Assembly (NCBI GenBank): GCA_033439265.1
Contig: JAVTVX010000034.1
Coordinates: forward strand, 15,576,501 to 15,640,500
Length of the DNA stretch: 64,000 bases
Reading direction: 5' to 3'
From: Dillenia suffruticosa
Taxonomy: Eukaryota; Streptophyta; Magnoliopsida; Dilleniales; Dilleniaceae
Made by a program: the position numbers and the translations under genes. The notes below the pieces were generated by a model that saw only the letters and a program-made list of their open reading frames with translations, had not been told where the DNA came from and searched no databases. Of the stretch, positions 1 through 12,060 are shown one piece after another. Numbering within the stretch: the first letter of the stretch is position 1; every line of letters starts with the position of its first letter.

Positions 1-534
1 ATGTATGCATGACGAATATAATTGTAGGAGATTAGTCCAATACCATGAAATCCACATAGGGTTATGAGATCGACGGAAGATTAATTTCATGTGTGAGATT
101 TTAAGAAAAATCTTATATTAGAGATTTTCTACAAAACTTAATACAATCTAATTTAATCAAAATTGCATGTCGATTCAGTTTTGATTAATCGAATTAGAAT
201 TTTATTGTATGACCATTGTATGCATCTAATTTAAGGAAAATATGTCATCATCAACAATAATTTTTTTGCCAATAAATTTTAAGAGATTTAAAAAGATTCG
301 GTTAGATAAAAAATTAAAAATAGAAGAAATTGATATTCTAAGATTTTTATACATTGATTTAAATTTTTAATATTTTCGTAATTGTGATTTGATTTGTCAA
401 ATTTAGATAGGATAGTTTATAATCGGTAATACAAAATATTCTCATAAGAACAACACTTGTTCGCATTATACATAACACTTGATTAGGGTATACTTACCCG
501 AAATCATGATATCAAAATCATATATTAAGTTTTT
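1..534 (+). other. Probable 3' part of a Ty3-gypsy 5' LTR
   Basis: AT-rich stretch with no reading frame. It ends a few bases before a primer-binding site (535-553) that precedes a gag relic, so by position it should be the end of a 5' LTR. The LTR start is not visible and may lie outside the window. No second copy was recognised here, so the call rests on context only. Confidence 0.35.
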
Positions 535-553
535 TGGTACCGTTGTCGGGGAT
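535..553 (+). other. Primer-binding site, tRNA-Asp type (degenerate)
   Basis: The bases TGGTACCGTTGTCGGGGAT differ at a few positions from the complement of the 3' end of plant tRNA-Asp (TGGCGCCGTTGCCGGGGA), the primer site of many Athila/Tat-type gypsy elements. It sits upstream of the gag relic at the expected place. Confidence 0.7.
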
Positions 554-1020
554 ATCCTTATATAGCAATCCAAATAATCTTATTTGAGATTTGATACTAT
601 TTTTTTATATTTTTTGTTACTTTTTTTTTTCATATTTCTTGTTGTATAGTTTTTAGGTTATGCAGTCACTATTTAGGGTTTAGATTTGGTCTAAATTTAG
701 TGGAAATTTTTGGGTTCAAAATTTTTTTTTACATTTAGGGTTCTACGACCACTTTTTCCAAAGGATTTCAGTGTTAAACAAAATCCATAGATTTGCTATG
801 GGCATTACTCTATCCCGTTCAAATTCCATCATTTTCATAGATTTTCTAATTTTTTTTCTTGGTTTTTAAGTTTTTTCGATTATCTTCTTGGGTATCTTTT
901 TACATTATTTTGATGTTTTATCATGATTTATACATTTATATAGGTAATTTATATTTTCTTGAGCGGTTCTTGTAGTATAATTTGCAGATTGAATTCTGGG
1001 CCTTTTTTGGAATTGATACA

Positions 1021-1817
1021 GTATATGCTACAATCGAAAAGTCTTAACCAATATGAATTTGATCATGAGATAGAGAAGAACTTGAGAACCATCTATAAAT
1101 AACCTAGGGAAGTCAAAGAAAAAGCCATGGTACAGGATAACAGAGCAATGAGGGAGCTTTCGCTGCCCAAACTTTAGGATGTACATGTTAGCATTATACG
1201 ACTTGAAGTGGAAGCGAATAACTTTGAACTAAGATCTAGTCTTATTGGCATGGTGCATATAGATCAATTTAGCGGAAAGACTTTTGAAAATCCAAATAAT
1301 TATTTAAATAACTTTCTGGAGATTTGTGATACAATTAAATTAAATGGAGTTAGTCCTATGCAATAAGATTACGACTATTTCTTTTCTCTTTTAAGGAAAA
1401 GGTAAAGGTATGGCATAACTCATTCCCTAGTAATCATTTTATAAATTAGGAAAATTTGTCTCAAATATTTTTGACTAAATATTTTCTACCTGGTAAGACG
1501 ACTAAATTACGTAATGATATTACTAGTTTTTGACAATATAATGGATGAATCCTTATATAATGCTTGGGAGCATTTTAAGATTAGGAGATACCCATATCAT
1601 GATATACCTGATTAGTTAATTTTGCAAACCTTTTATGGTAGATTCTATTAAAATTACCATTGATGCTGCTATTGGAGTGCTTCATTAGTAAATCGTATAA
1701 TAAGAAATATGTATTACTTGATAGTATGGTTTCTAACCCGTATGATTGGTTTAATGAACGTAAAATTCTTATACAAAAAGCTGGTATGCATGAGATTGAT
1801 AGTTTAACCCTTCTTAA
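1021..1817 (+). pseudogene. Ty3-gypsy gag, 5' part (broken)
   Basis: Plus-strand translation shows the typical order of a plant gypsy gag. The segment NNYLNNFLEICDTIKLNGVS (about 1294-1355) is followed by the nucleocapsid-side motif SLYNAWEHFK (about 1555-1584) and then SNPYDWFNER (about 1732-1761). Several in-frame stops and frameshifts make it non-functional. The frame runs into LTLL at 1817, where a solo LTR (1818-3781) interrupts it and from which the same frame resumes at 3782. Such Gag proteins form the virus-like particle of the retrotransposon. The gag family is clear; the Athila-like lineage is inferred from the primer site and the later protease motifs. Confidence 0.8.
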
Positions 1818-2559
1818 TGCAAAAATTATTTCCTTGTTTTTAATAAAATCACGACAACTCGTGGGATACCCCAGGCCTAGGCATATCCGGACGCCACCCA
1901 AACGCCTCTCACGGTGTCCTTCGTAGCTATGGAACAATATAAACCAAAGCCCTCAAGGCCAAAATCAATATCATATCAAGAATGTACCGTAATCAGATTC
2001 ACAAATCAAATGCAATATATAGCGTAAAATGACACATTATACATTTCAACCACATGGATGCATAATTTCATAATTCAACCTAATTTTTGGACACTCCAAC
2101 GGTTCACAAAAAGTCAGTTCCAAAATCAATCAAAACATTTCAACCACACAACAAATCATGCTCATTTATCAAAATGTTATAAAACAGAATTTACATATTA
2201 AATAAAGATATTGAAATAAATCTCACTCACTGTATAAGGGAGGGTAGCGTACTCCCCAATAATACCACGAAGCGAAGAAAAGTATTCCCCTAACTCAAGA
2301 CACCCAATACCTATGAATGTATATATATATAAAAATCAACGAGTTTCAAGCCTACGCAGTTATAGGAAATAGACTATCACTTCTAATACACGTATGCAAA
2401 TCAGGTAGTTCGAATCCTTTAGAACCCTACCATAATTCCTCATATTTTGTTCATGCATACAACATGTCTACAAGACTCAAGTGTTGGTACTCGACAATTT
2501 CGCATAAGGCTCACACCAATCCAATCTCTCACTCGCACCCAAGGGCCAACAGGGCCATA

Positions 2560-2765
2560 GCCCAGCGCTCCTCTGTGCAGCGTGCAGCGCCCCTCTGTGT
2601 AGCGTGCAACGCCCATGTGCAAGGCGCGCAGTGCCCATGTGCAGTGTCTATGTGCAGGGGGCGCAGCGCCGGTATGCAAGGCACGCAGCGTCCATGTGCA
2701 GGGCCCGTGTACAGGGCGCGCAGCGCCTATGTGCAGTGCGCGCACCTAGGGCACGCAGCACCTGC
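2560..2765. repeat. GC-rich imperfect tandem repeat inside the solo LTR
   Basis: Variants of GCGCAGCGCCCATGTGCAGG recur about eight to ten times at spacings of roughly 18-24 bp. The stretch is far richer in GC than its surroundings. It ends near CACCTAGGGCACGCAGCACC. Confidence 0.75.
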
Positions 2766-3254
2766 ACGTAAACATTTCTCCTCATTTCTCAACTTAACCC
2801 TAATATTCATTCAAATAAATCAAATGGGTAAGAAAATTTTCTCACCTAGGGTTTTCTCGGATCGCAGACATTCGTCCAAATGTCTCATCGATCGCTCCAA
2901 AATCTATAATGCTCCACAAAGACTCGCAGGCTGTCACGGGCTGTGGGCTGCGGGCTGCGGGCCACAGTGGGCTTCACAGCTGTAGTGGGCTCGCGGGCTG
3001 TGTCGGCTCGTGGGCTGTTGTGGGCTGGTGGGCTCGCGGGCTGGCACGTTCGCGAGCTGGATTGCAGTTGCGCGCTCGTGCGCAAGTGCGCTCCCGAGCA
3101 GGTGCGCTCGCGCGGGGAAGCGTGCGCTCGCGCTCGTGTAGGAAGGATCGCGCTACGGCACACTCGCGGGAGGGAGGAGCTGTAGCGGCTGGGGTGCGCT
3201 CGTGGTGGTGGCAGATCGCTGTGGAGGGTGGCGGATTCGCGGTGGAGGGCGATC

Positions 3255-3500
3255 GAGAGGGAGGGAGATCGTGAGAGATAGAGAGAGAGTGAGCAGCGGA
3301 GAGAGAGAGAAACAGTGAGAGAGAGACCGTGAGTGAAGTAGAGAGAGAGAGAAGGAAATGGTGGTGGTGGTGGTGGTGGTTGCTCGCGGTAGAGAGAGAT
3401 GACAGGGCGAGCGGCCGATCGCGGCGGGGGAAGAACAGCCGCAGGAAGTGAAGAGTCGGGGAGAGAGAGAAAGAGGAAGAGAGAGAGAGAGAAGTAATTT
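3255..3500. repeat. Purine-rich (GA)n tract in the solo LTR
   Basis: Long runs of GAGAGAGA with short interruptions, plus a (GGT)n run near 3360-3381. In the LTR sense (minus strand) this is a pyrimidine tract just downstream of the TATA box, where LTRs often carry CT-rich transcribed leaders. Confidence 0.8.
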
Positions 3501-3533
3501 AGGGTTTCCAACCCTAATTGGGAAAGGGGGAGG

Positions 3534-3560
3534 TGCTGCGTTTCACTCCAAAACGCAGCA
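3534..3560. other. Perfect 10-bp hairpin in the solo LTR
   Basis: TGCTGCGTTT (3534-3543) and AAACGCAGCA (3551-3560) are exact reverse complements separated by 7 bases. It lies just downstream of the TATA box in LTR orientation, so it would sit near the 5' end of the transcript. Confidence 0.7.
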
Positions 3561-3588
3561 TCTCCTCTCTCTCTTCTTGTTTTTTGTA

Positions 3589-3603
3589 TTTATATATATA
3601 TAT
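3589..3603 (-). promoter_or_regulatory. TATA box of the solo LTR
   Basis: On the minus strand the sequence reads ATATATATATAAATAC about 180 bp inside the LTR start, a typical place for the U3 promoter. Activity cannot be judged from sequence. Confidence 0.5.
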
Positions 3604-3781
3604 GTCTTCACACCCACAATTTACTAAAATTTAAATTTTTTGTAATACTTCGATTCGCAGATTCGGCAAATTAAAATATACTAAAAATTTAATTTAAATA
3701 CCCTAAAATCAAAAATCAATTTAAATAAATAAATTTCTCCCTATATAATTAAATTACAGACACCGCAGTGTCGGTGTTACA

Positions 3782-4400
3782 CTTAATATTGTAACTAATC
3801 ATGTTTTGTATTGTGATTCGTGTGGTGATTCTACTCACATATCTTTAAAATGTTCACAGTTATAGCAAACAAACTTTGTTTCTAATTTTGACCGACCACA
3901 AAACAATCTTACTCCAATACGTACAATTTTGGGTGGAGGGACCATTCAAACTTTTCATGGAGTCAAGAAATACCACAGAGAGTGAATCCACAATACTTTA
4001 ATTCAGGGAATCCACAACCAAGGGAGAGCAGGGTATCATGGGAGGTTGTGATATTAAACGTTTGGCAATAACAACTAATGAAAGAATTGAACATCTGGCA
4101 ATAGTTACCGATGAAAGAATTGAACGTCTGACAATAACAACTAATAAAAGGTTCAAAATGTTTAAAAATAAAATTGATCAATTAACTAATACCTTTCATT
4201 CTTGTGTGCCAAGTAGACTACCAAGTGACACTAAGAACAATTTTGGAGAGTTGGTTAATGCAATCTCATTGAGGAGCGGAAAAGAATTACAGGAGGTACC
4301 AAATCAGTCTAAAATAAAGAGGAAAAATAAGAGGAAGATGAAAAGCCTCCTGTCCCTTTTCTTGAGTGTCTCTTATGTGCAAATGCAGAATTTGAAAAAT
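3782..4400 (+). pseudogene. Ty3-gypsy gag, 3' part with zinc knuckle
   Basis: Continues the gag frame interrupted at 1817. Residues CDSCGDSTHISLKC (3812-3853) form a complete CX2CX4HX4C zinc knuckle for RNA binding. Further on, about 4240-4290, NAISLRSGKEL matches the conserved gag-protease linker motif (A-I-T-L-R-S-G-K) of Athila-type gypsy elements. A near-tandem repeat of about 42 bp lies around 4060-4155 (variants of acaactaatgaaagaattg). Stops and frameshifts occur in between, so the copy is dead. Confidence 0.8.
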
Positions 4401-5219
4401 TTTTATTAATTTTTAAGAAATTACATATTAATGTTCCTCTTTTGGATGTCATCAAACATGTGCCAAGTTATGGGAAATTCCTAAAGTACATACTAACAAG
4501 AGAAAGTTGGATGAGCTTTCTATGGTCAAGCTCATGGAGGAGTGCTCTACGATTCTGCAAAGAAAGTTGCTACCGAAACTCAAAGATCTAGGGAGTTTTT
4601 CTATCCCTTACACTATAGGTTTTACTAATTTTTCAGATGTTTTGTGTGATCTTGGTACTGGTGTGAATATCATACCTCATTCCATATACTCCAAATTATA
4701 ATTAAAAGAATGTCGCAAATATTTTTTTACAATTAATTGATAAAAGTATAAGATATCCAAGAGGCACTGTTGAAGATATACCGGTTAAAGTTGATAAATT
4801 TACCTGTTGATTTTGTCATTTTAGATATAGATGATTATGAGGACATTTCATTAATTTTAGGTCGACCTTTTCTTACTACTACACGAGCCGTGATAGATGT
4901 TTATGCTTAGAAGTTAATTTTGCTTGTTAATAATAAAAAATTGAGATCAATACTTTTCATTTCAAGAGAAAATTTAGTAAACAAGATATTTTTAGAATGG
5001 ATTACATTGATAGGATTACTAAATATGATCATGAACTAAATATTTTTTTCTTCTTGTGATCCACTTGAAAATTGTATTATTGATTCATTACATGTAAATT
5101 ATGACTTTCTAAATAATGAATATGTTGATGCGTGTACTGTTTTAGGTATGAATTTAATTGAATTTCAACTAAAAAGGAGGTTTCATATAGGTAAAGAAAT
5201 ATTTATTAGACATAGATAA
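4401..5219 (+). pseudogene. Ty3-gypsy protease region (broken); pol missing beyond it
   Basis: The frame at 4507-4701 contains EECSTILQRKLLPKLKD and then CDLGTGVNIIPHSIYSKL, the retropepsin active-site region (D-L-G-x-G) of Athila-like elements. RYPRGTVEDIPVKVDKF (about 4751-4801) and the equivalent of L-G-R-P-F-L (about 4858-4880) follow in other frames. A weaker match to the segment after the protease runs to about 5219. Reverse transcriptase, RNase H and integrase are not found downstream, so the element is truncated at about 5220. Confidence 0.75.
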
Positions 5220-8050
5220 TTGTGCATGATGGCATGGAGTTGAACATATAAGTGAATTGAATTCTTGAATTGAATGTTGTGTTTGTGTTTTGTTGTGTTG
5301 TATTAGTTATAAACTTTGCTTGTGATGAACTATGCAGGCTTGTCATGGCTGCCTTGTCAAGATAAGATCATGAGATACAAGAACTATTCAAGAACTCTTT
5401 TATTTGTATATGGCTATACTTTGCATGTGAATATGCATGTGAACATTTTCTTCCATACAGATTTGGCTTGTCAACATGTCTTGTCAAGATAACAAGCGTA
5501 CTTGTGAATCTTTTCTTTTTTTGTTTTGATGTATACGGTTTGACAATCAAGATAATCAAGCTTGTAAACTTTTTTTATTGTGAACCTTTTTTGTTGTTGT
5601 GTAGGCTTGTGAACATATATATGTTTAGAGTTATTGTTGTGTGTGTTGCTATTGGTGTGTGTATGTGTTGACCAAGCTCATCCAAATAAGTCAAAATCTT
5701 GACCAAACTCATCCGACGATGTTAAAGGGTATCGGTTTCAAGTCTTGTCTCCTTCCATTGCCAACCAAAAAAAAAATTGAATTCCAGTGATTTGGTCAAA
5801 AAATTCATATCTCTTCCTCAAATTAACAAAATTAACAAACAATATATAGAATTTTTTTCCTCTATGCAAATTTGTTGTCAGATTAATGCAAATTTGCATG
5901 AAACATATGTTGTACAACTAATATTTTTCATATATAAATCCAAAAATACTTCAATTACTAATAATGTATTATTTAAATTAATATTTATAATTATTATCCA
6001 TTATAATTATTATTAATTTTATATAATTATATTGATATTTATAATTAATTAATTTATAATATCATATAATGAATTATTATATATATGTAATTTGGCATTA
6101 TATATATTATATATATACATTAAATATAGTAGTAATATTTATCCTAAATAATTTGACATTATATAATTAGGCATTACATATTATATATGGTACTAATATA
6201 ATATAATATAGTAGTAACGTATAGTAATATAGCAGTAATATAATAGTGACAAAATATAATAATAATAATTGATATATTGTTATATTATAAAAACATTAGT
6301 GTAATTGATCGAATGGCATTGGGTCGTTGGATCATATGTGGGTGGTGGGTAATTGATATGTGGGTGGGGTGGCTACATAGGGTAATTGATGGCTGGGTAC
6401 CCAATTCATCCAATGACTAGGGTGGATAATCCAATTGATCTAATGGCTGGGGTTTGCTTGTTAGGAATTTCAACTTCGGAATTTTATCTTTGTAGGTTAA
6501 TATTTTTTCAAGGCACATATAACACTTCATTCACTTTGATCCGATGATTAGAATTATCTCGAATTAAGGTTGAAGGTCGAGAGAGTAAAAGGAAATTTCT
6601 AAAGTAAACAGCTTGTTAGGATTGTGATGAGAAGATCAAGAAGATTTCAAACATTTTGATGGTAAATAATTTTTTTTTCAAGATTTTGAAGATTTTAAAA
6701 ACAAAACACAGATCAAAATCAAAACCAAAAATGATGTGAACCCGTTGGGTATAAAAACCCTAAAACCCACGAACAAGTTAATTTAGCCCAAATATCATTC
6801 TAACGAATTATTTGAATCGGTGGAATTAAAGACCTCAACCCTTGCCCTAAAGGATGAAGAACCTAAGGTATATGACCTTAGATCCGTTTCTCACTAGATC
6901 AAGAACTTTGGTATAAAGATGGAATGAATGACACCACAATCTAGATGGTTCGAAATCTAGATTGATAAGTCAAAGAACTAAACAAAACTCATATCTTGAA
7001 TAAGTTCAAAGTTCTCAAAAGAACAAGACTTGTGTGAAGAATCCTCACAATTTTATTAATTCTCTCAAAAGTGTTGTTTTACACAATGTATAATGGTCTA
7101 TTTATAGTTTAAAGGTAAAAACATAATTGGCAACTAAAAATTTAATAACTCTCCAAACAATAAAGAATTAGGAAATTAAACATAAGTTACAAATAAAAAT
7201 TAAGAAACTAAATAAATCAAACTATTTTGACCAAGTCTTGCTGCTATTTTTCTTTATTTTCGTTCTCCCTTGGTTTTGGGTAGTTTTGGGCTTTTTATTC
7301 TTCCAACTGGGTTTGTATAAGCATAATTAAGGCCCCTTTTGGTTTTTCATTCATTTGGGTTTCAATTTCTTATTGTAAAACTCTCTGAATTAAGTTATTC
7401 AATACTTTTTTGGACTTTTAACTCGAACTTTTGTTACTGGCCCAACTGGAACTTGAGTTGAATCTTGTAAATTTCTTGCAGTCTTGATAATCACATCAAA
7501 AAATGAAAAACACGGATCGAACCAGAACAAGTACTAGTACTAGTACTAGTGGGTTTCCCAACAATGAGGCACGTGGGAAAATGATGTCACTGCGTAGGAG
7601 AAAGATGATATAGAGTACAAAATTTTCAGGTGAATTTCTATATCTTGAACAAGTTTTAGTTTTAATGATTAGTTTAGTGATTTAATATTTTATTATTAGT
7701 TTGTGTTTCCCTACAAATTAAAATTAAATTTAGTTTACTGGTTTTTAATATCATCAATTTTTTTTTGTAATTTTTAATATTTTATTTTATTTTAGTTTAT
7801 TTTAGTATCTGTTCTGCTTTTTAATATAAATAAAAATTTTAATTTAAATAAATTTTTAAAATAAACAAATTGCGTTTATTTTCGTTCTCACAGAAAGAAA
7901 ATTTTTTTCAAGAATAAAGTCAAATCCATGAGTGGCTTGCTTGCGATGACTGTTAGTTTATTTTTTTGTTACGCATCATTAGTATTAATAATATGTATCT
8001 TACTTATTATTCATTATGTACATTATGTACATTTTGATTTGAATAGATTG
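5220..8050. other. AT-rich intergenic sequence, no gene recognised
   Basis: No frame here matches a family I know. 5940-6300 is a very AT-rich run of TATAAT-like words. 6300-6460 has repeated GGGTGG/ATTGAT words of unknown origin. 6730-7500 has features of a minus-strand LTR: a TATA box complement (TCTATTTATAG near 7096-7107) and a possible TGATGTGATTATCAAG start near 7498, but no matching partner or primer site was found. Confidence 0.4.
7531..7550. repeat. Short ACTAGT microsatellite
   Basis: GTACTAGTACTAGTACTAGT, three and a third copies of a six-base palindromic unit. Confidence 0.85.
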
Positions 8051-8150
8051 AATGTGATTTTTTGAATAAACTAAATGTGTTGAAAAATGGAGAAAAATAA
8101 ATGAAAATGAAAACCAGAAGTACAAAAAAAGAGTCAAGGAAAGGAAAGAA

Positions 8151-9820
8151 TTGGCTAGGGTAAGAAAAGTAACAACACCGATTCAAACCAGGTACTCTAT
8201 TAAGCAAGGAAAGAAACTATTTTCTATTCTCACTCATGGCATAAAATGTGTAGTAGAATATATAAGATTTGACAAACTTTTGAAACTTACCTGTTATACA
8301 CTGAGCCAAAAATTGTGTGAAAAACTAGTAATGAGGTTTGAACCGATGGAAAAACGTCTCTACATTGATCCAAATCAGAATATGAAGCTCACAACTGAAG
8401 ATATAGGGCGAATTTTAGGAATCCCCTATACTGAACGTGATATTTTAGGTTGTTCATCTTTGATTGAATCCTCGGAGATAGAAAAAATATTTCTCGAAAT
8501 TAAAGTATAGCCAATTAAAACAAGAGATGCAGATATAGATGCACATCGAAGATGCCTCATCCCCTAAGTTTAAACGATACTTCTTGTTATTTCTCCTTGG
8601 ATGCTTTTTATATCCGACCATCAATGTCTTCCTTGTTTTGAGACACCTCACTGCTATCACTAATGTCAAGAGTGCTGACCAATATAACTTGGCCAATTTT
8701 GTGTTACAATGGTTAGCTTACGAATTGTGCCAATTTAAAGGTCTTCTTAAGAGAGGAATAGAGGAGAAAGAGAAGAGGAAGAGAGGATGAAGATAGGAAA
8801 AAAGATAGAAATCGGTAGTTGTCTACTTTTACTTATGGTAACTTTTCAATACAATTCAATATTTATAAATATTGCAATTTAATGTTTATAAATATATCTA
8901 TTGCCATTTAACCATTAACAACTTTGGTCCCTATGCATATATCTTTTACTTTGAGAATGTAAGAGTTTGTGATTTAAGCAGTCAGATAACGAAACTACAC
9001 ATTCGGTATTGGACTACTGATCAAGTAAATCGAAAACTTGGATTCGAGCATGTAAATGTAAGTTAAGTTAAGTTTATACTGCATTGTGTGGAATCCGAAT
9101 TCTGAATAGTGAGTTATTCATATATAATTGATAATATGTTGTACTATTTATAGGGTTTTTTATCAAATAAAATTGTGAAAAAATCTATTGAAGCAGGTGG
9201 AGAAGAAATTAAGGTAAACATACAAGCACTAACTATGGATGTAGCACTTACCATAATAGATGGAGCATTTACCACATCTCAATGCACTTACTATACAGCA
9301 CCTATGTAATCTCAATCTTACCATTTGTTTTTGTTAAGAATTAATATCAAATAGGAACTTAAAATGTTTTTAGAGGAGTCAATTCTATTCCAGTCCAATT
9401 TGTTGTGAATGAAGTCTGATTTGTTGTACAGACTATACAGCTATGACGATGATGATGTAGAGAACTCTGATGTAGACGAAGAAAAAAAGAAACAAAAGAA
9501 GCAGAAAGGTAGTGATTTTATTGAGAACTAAGAGATATCGGACCGGTAGGAGGAGTAAAGATAGAAAAGGAAGGAGGGTTTGGAGGACAAAGGGCTGGAG
9601 GCTTTGGAGGACAAATGGCAGGATAAGAGATCAGATGAAGATGAGGAAAAATCAGATGAAGATGAAGATGAAGATGCTGAATTGTATGAAGTGGTGAATA
9701 CCTTAACTGAAATGAAGGATGTAAAGACAAACACAATTCTACTTTTGTCTTTGATAACCTTAGAACTTTTTCTAATGAAGAGGAAAGCGTTTAACTTTTT
9801 TATGGACAAAAAACCATAAA
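8151..9820 (+). pseudogene. Transposon-type plant protein (mobile-domain-like / DUF1985-like), broken
   Basis: Three blocks in order resemble the N-terminal module of large plant proteins carried by MULE and CACTA elements, often linked to a Ulp1-like protease. Block 1 (8151-8507) contains LCEKLVMRFEP and EDIGRILGIPY, the pattern of W-L-V-x-x-F-D and D-V-x-x-x-L-G-L-P. Block 2 (8539-8787) contains RYFLLFLLGCFLYPT and is in another frame. Block 3 (about 8900-9066) contains a YAYIFYFENVRV segment. A possible small exon lies at 9154-9212 between AG and GT. Acidic lysine-rich coding-like sequence (DEDEEKSDEDEDED) follows near 9640-9680. There is no ATG at the start of block 1, and frames shift between blocks, so I call it a pseudogene. 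The exact family is uncertain. Confidence 0.5.
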
Positions 9821-9859
9821 AAATAATGTTAGACAAATGTGTTACAACTCTTGTCATTT

Positions 9860-11640
9860 GTCATTGTGATACATGCTACAGAATTCAATTTTTATGATAA
9901 TTCATAAAATAATTTAGTGTAATATTGCTGAAAGCTACATGTGCTAGAACGATACTTATGTGCTAGTGCTCCTCATTAGATTGGCATATTGGTATGAATC
10001 TATAAATTTTTTCTATTATTGTTAATATTACGATTACATGATTATATAATGATTATATAATGATTATATAATGATTATATTTGATTATGTTTGCAGACCA
10101 TGAAATGTTATATGTGTTTACTCAACACCACATACTGCCCAAAGTCATCATCCTTTAGATGTGTTTTTCCATTATGGTTTTCGGTAAATATTGTTATTGT
10201 ATCTTTATTAGTGCTTTCATCTTTCCTCAACACCTATCTATTCTTCCATTCTCACGTAAAGAAATAACTACTCCGCCAAATGGGGTGCAAGCTGTCGCAA
10301 GCACCCAAACTTCTGTAGAAAGCTTGTTTTAGTGGACCTTATTAATGCTAGTTTTCAAACATGACTTAATCATATCCATATGCACATATATACATCTCCT
10401 CTTTGCATTCTTTTCTCACCTAATTGAGTGTTTTAGTAATGATCTGTACCTAGTTTTCTTACCTTATTTATTTTTCTCCTTATTTTACTAATGTAGATGT
10501 TTGTGGTTTGTGCGTCTGATTTGGACACAAAACAAAAAAGCAATCAAAGTAAGTGGAATATTTCGATAGTTGATAATTGTTTATCTGAAAAAACACTTGA
10601 ATTCGACTTTCGATTATGCAACTTAGTGACTTACTTTACCATTAAATATTAATATACATTTCTATTAATATAGTGTTAATATACTATTGTATTTTTATAA
10701 CAAGTCTTTGTCCATGTCATTTTCAAATAATATTGGTTTTATTATACTGTTTATTTGGACAAACAAATTATATATGTTTTAGACTCAAGTTATTGCTTTA
10801 GAGGCAATGAAGATGCTGAATTGTAAACTTTGATAGTAATTATAATAATTACTTAATATACTTAAATATCAAATTTTGTTCAACTATAATCTATAATTTT
10901 TCATTAATTACTCTTCTAGAAAGATTGCATTGAGAGAACCTATGAAAATTCTCTCTTTATTTATGAAATTATCGGTTGAAGTTTCACAATAGCTTAACAC
11001 ATAATTTAAGTTAATTAGAGTACAATTCGCTACATAATTTTGATTTTAAGTTAATGCATTCCCTAAAATAATTTTTATATGTTAGGAATGACTGTAGAAT
11101 ATTTGTTATGAGATTTTTGAAGATAAGAGAACCAGAAATATTTATAAGTCCACCAAGTCAAGAAATATATTGTTACATACCATTGTCACACCTTATCTCA
11201 TTTTTTGTTATATTTGTATTAGAATTGCTAATGGTTTTATTTTATGGTTTCATTTTAAAACCTTAATTTCTTGAGAAAAAAATCTTTTCTCAAATTGCTA
11301 ATATCTGAGTATAATATAGTGCGTCCTGACATCATGTCCATGAAAATAAAGATGGAGAAAACAAAGAGAAAAAAGTTTGAACAAGAGCAGAGAAAAGCAA
11401 AGTCGGAACTAGAACAAAAGGAAAAGGAAAATTGTGAAAAGAAGTTGTGATATACCATAATTAATCAATTACTACACATATAATAACAACTCCATTAGAA
11501 ATAGTTTTCTCTTCTCCTACGAATCCTAATGCAAATAAGGAAGTGACTAACCTATGACTGTTAGGTTTATTAGAAACAATAGTAATCGTAATAATAATCT
11601 AATTAAGAGTAAAATGTACAACATTACTAATAACCAATAC
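9860..11640. other. Non-coding or unrecognisable sequence after the broken gene
   Basis: AT-rich. Weak exon-like pieces exist: 10097-10187 between TTTGCAG and GTAAAT, 10500-10550, and a lysine/glutamate-rich coiled-coil-like stretch at 11330-11449. They could be the degraded 3' half of the gene that starts at 8151, but no motif is clear enough to claim it. Confidence 0.3.
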
Positions 11641-12060
11641 TTACAATGTTTACACTATTTCACTCCATGTTCTAGAATCTCACTCATGTTATCACTCCTC
11701 TTAGCAATTTAGTACCTTATTTGACTCTAATAATAATATTTTTACCTACCAAACTTAGCACAAGTTATCACCTATTATTCCAACTTGTTATTCAGGTTAT
11801 TACATGTATTTAATATTATTCAATATTCAAATTATCACCTGTTATTCAAGTTATCACCAAACTTAGCGCAATTTACTAACAACTTACTGACCACATATGG
11901 TAAACTTACCACAACTTACTTACTTAAGATTATCGTAACTTATCACAACTTACCACACTCTTCCAAAACTTATCATCTCTTATCACTCTGAAAATTACAA
12001 CAACTTGCCATCTGTTATCAGTCACATGTTGTTGTATCATATTGCAACTTATCACACGTT
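11640..12060. repeat. Cluster of degenerate AACTTATCAC-type repeats
   Basis: By eye there are 15-20 variants of AACTTATCAC, ACTTACCAC and AGTTATCACC, mostly in the same orientation and irregularly spaced by 10-30 bp. The same word recurs at 13570-13620 and, inverted, at 24898-24950. Short subterminal repeats of this kind are typical of CACTA transposon ends, which fits the CACTA-like terminus at 25288. Confidence 0.6.

Larger units (their letters stand above)
1818..3781 (-). mobile_element. Solo LTR (1,964 bp) inserted in the gypsy gag
   Basis: The block starts TGCAAAAATT and ends GGTGTTACA, so it has the TG...CA ends of an LTR. The 5 bp before it (1813-1817, CTTAA) repeat exactly after it (3782-3786). 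Removing the block plus one repeat joins the gag frame without a shift. On the minus strand it begins TGTAACACCGACA, as Ty3-gypsy chromovirus (Tekay-like) LTRs often do, and has a TATA box near 3589-3603. It has no coding domain and no primer site, so it is best read as the product of recombination between two LTRs. Long frames inside it are low-complexity shadows. Confidence 0.85.

Noticed and set aside
2885..3511. Long minus-strand frame rich in serine, leucine and proline
   Set aside because: It is the antisense of a GA-rich and GC-rich low-complexity part of the solo LTR; no domain is visible.
9518..9857. Serine-rich minus-strand frames
   Set aside because: Antisense of the acidic GAT/GAA-rich tract of the broken plus-strand gene.
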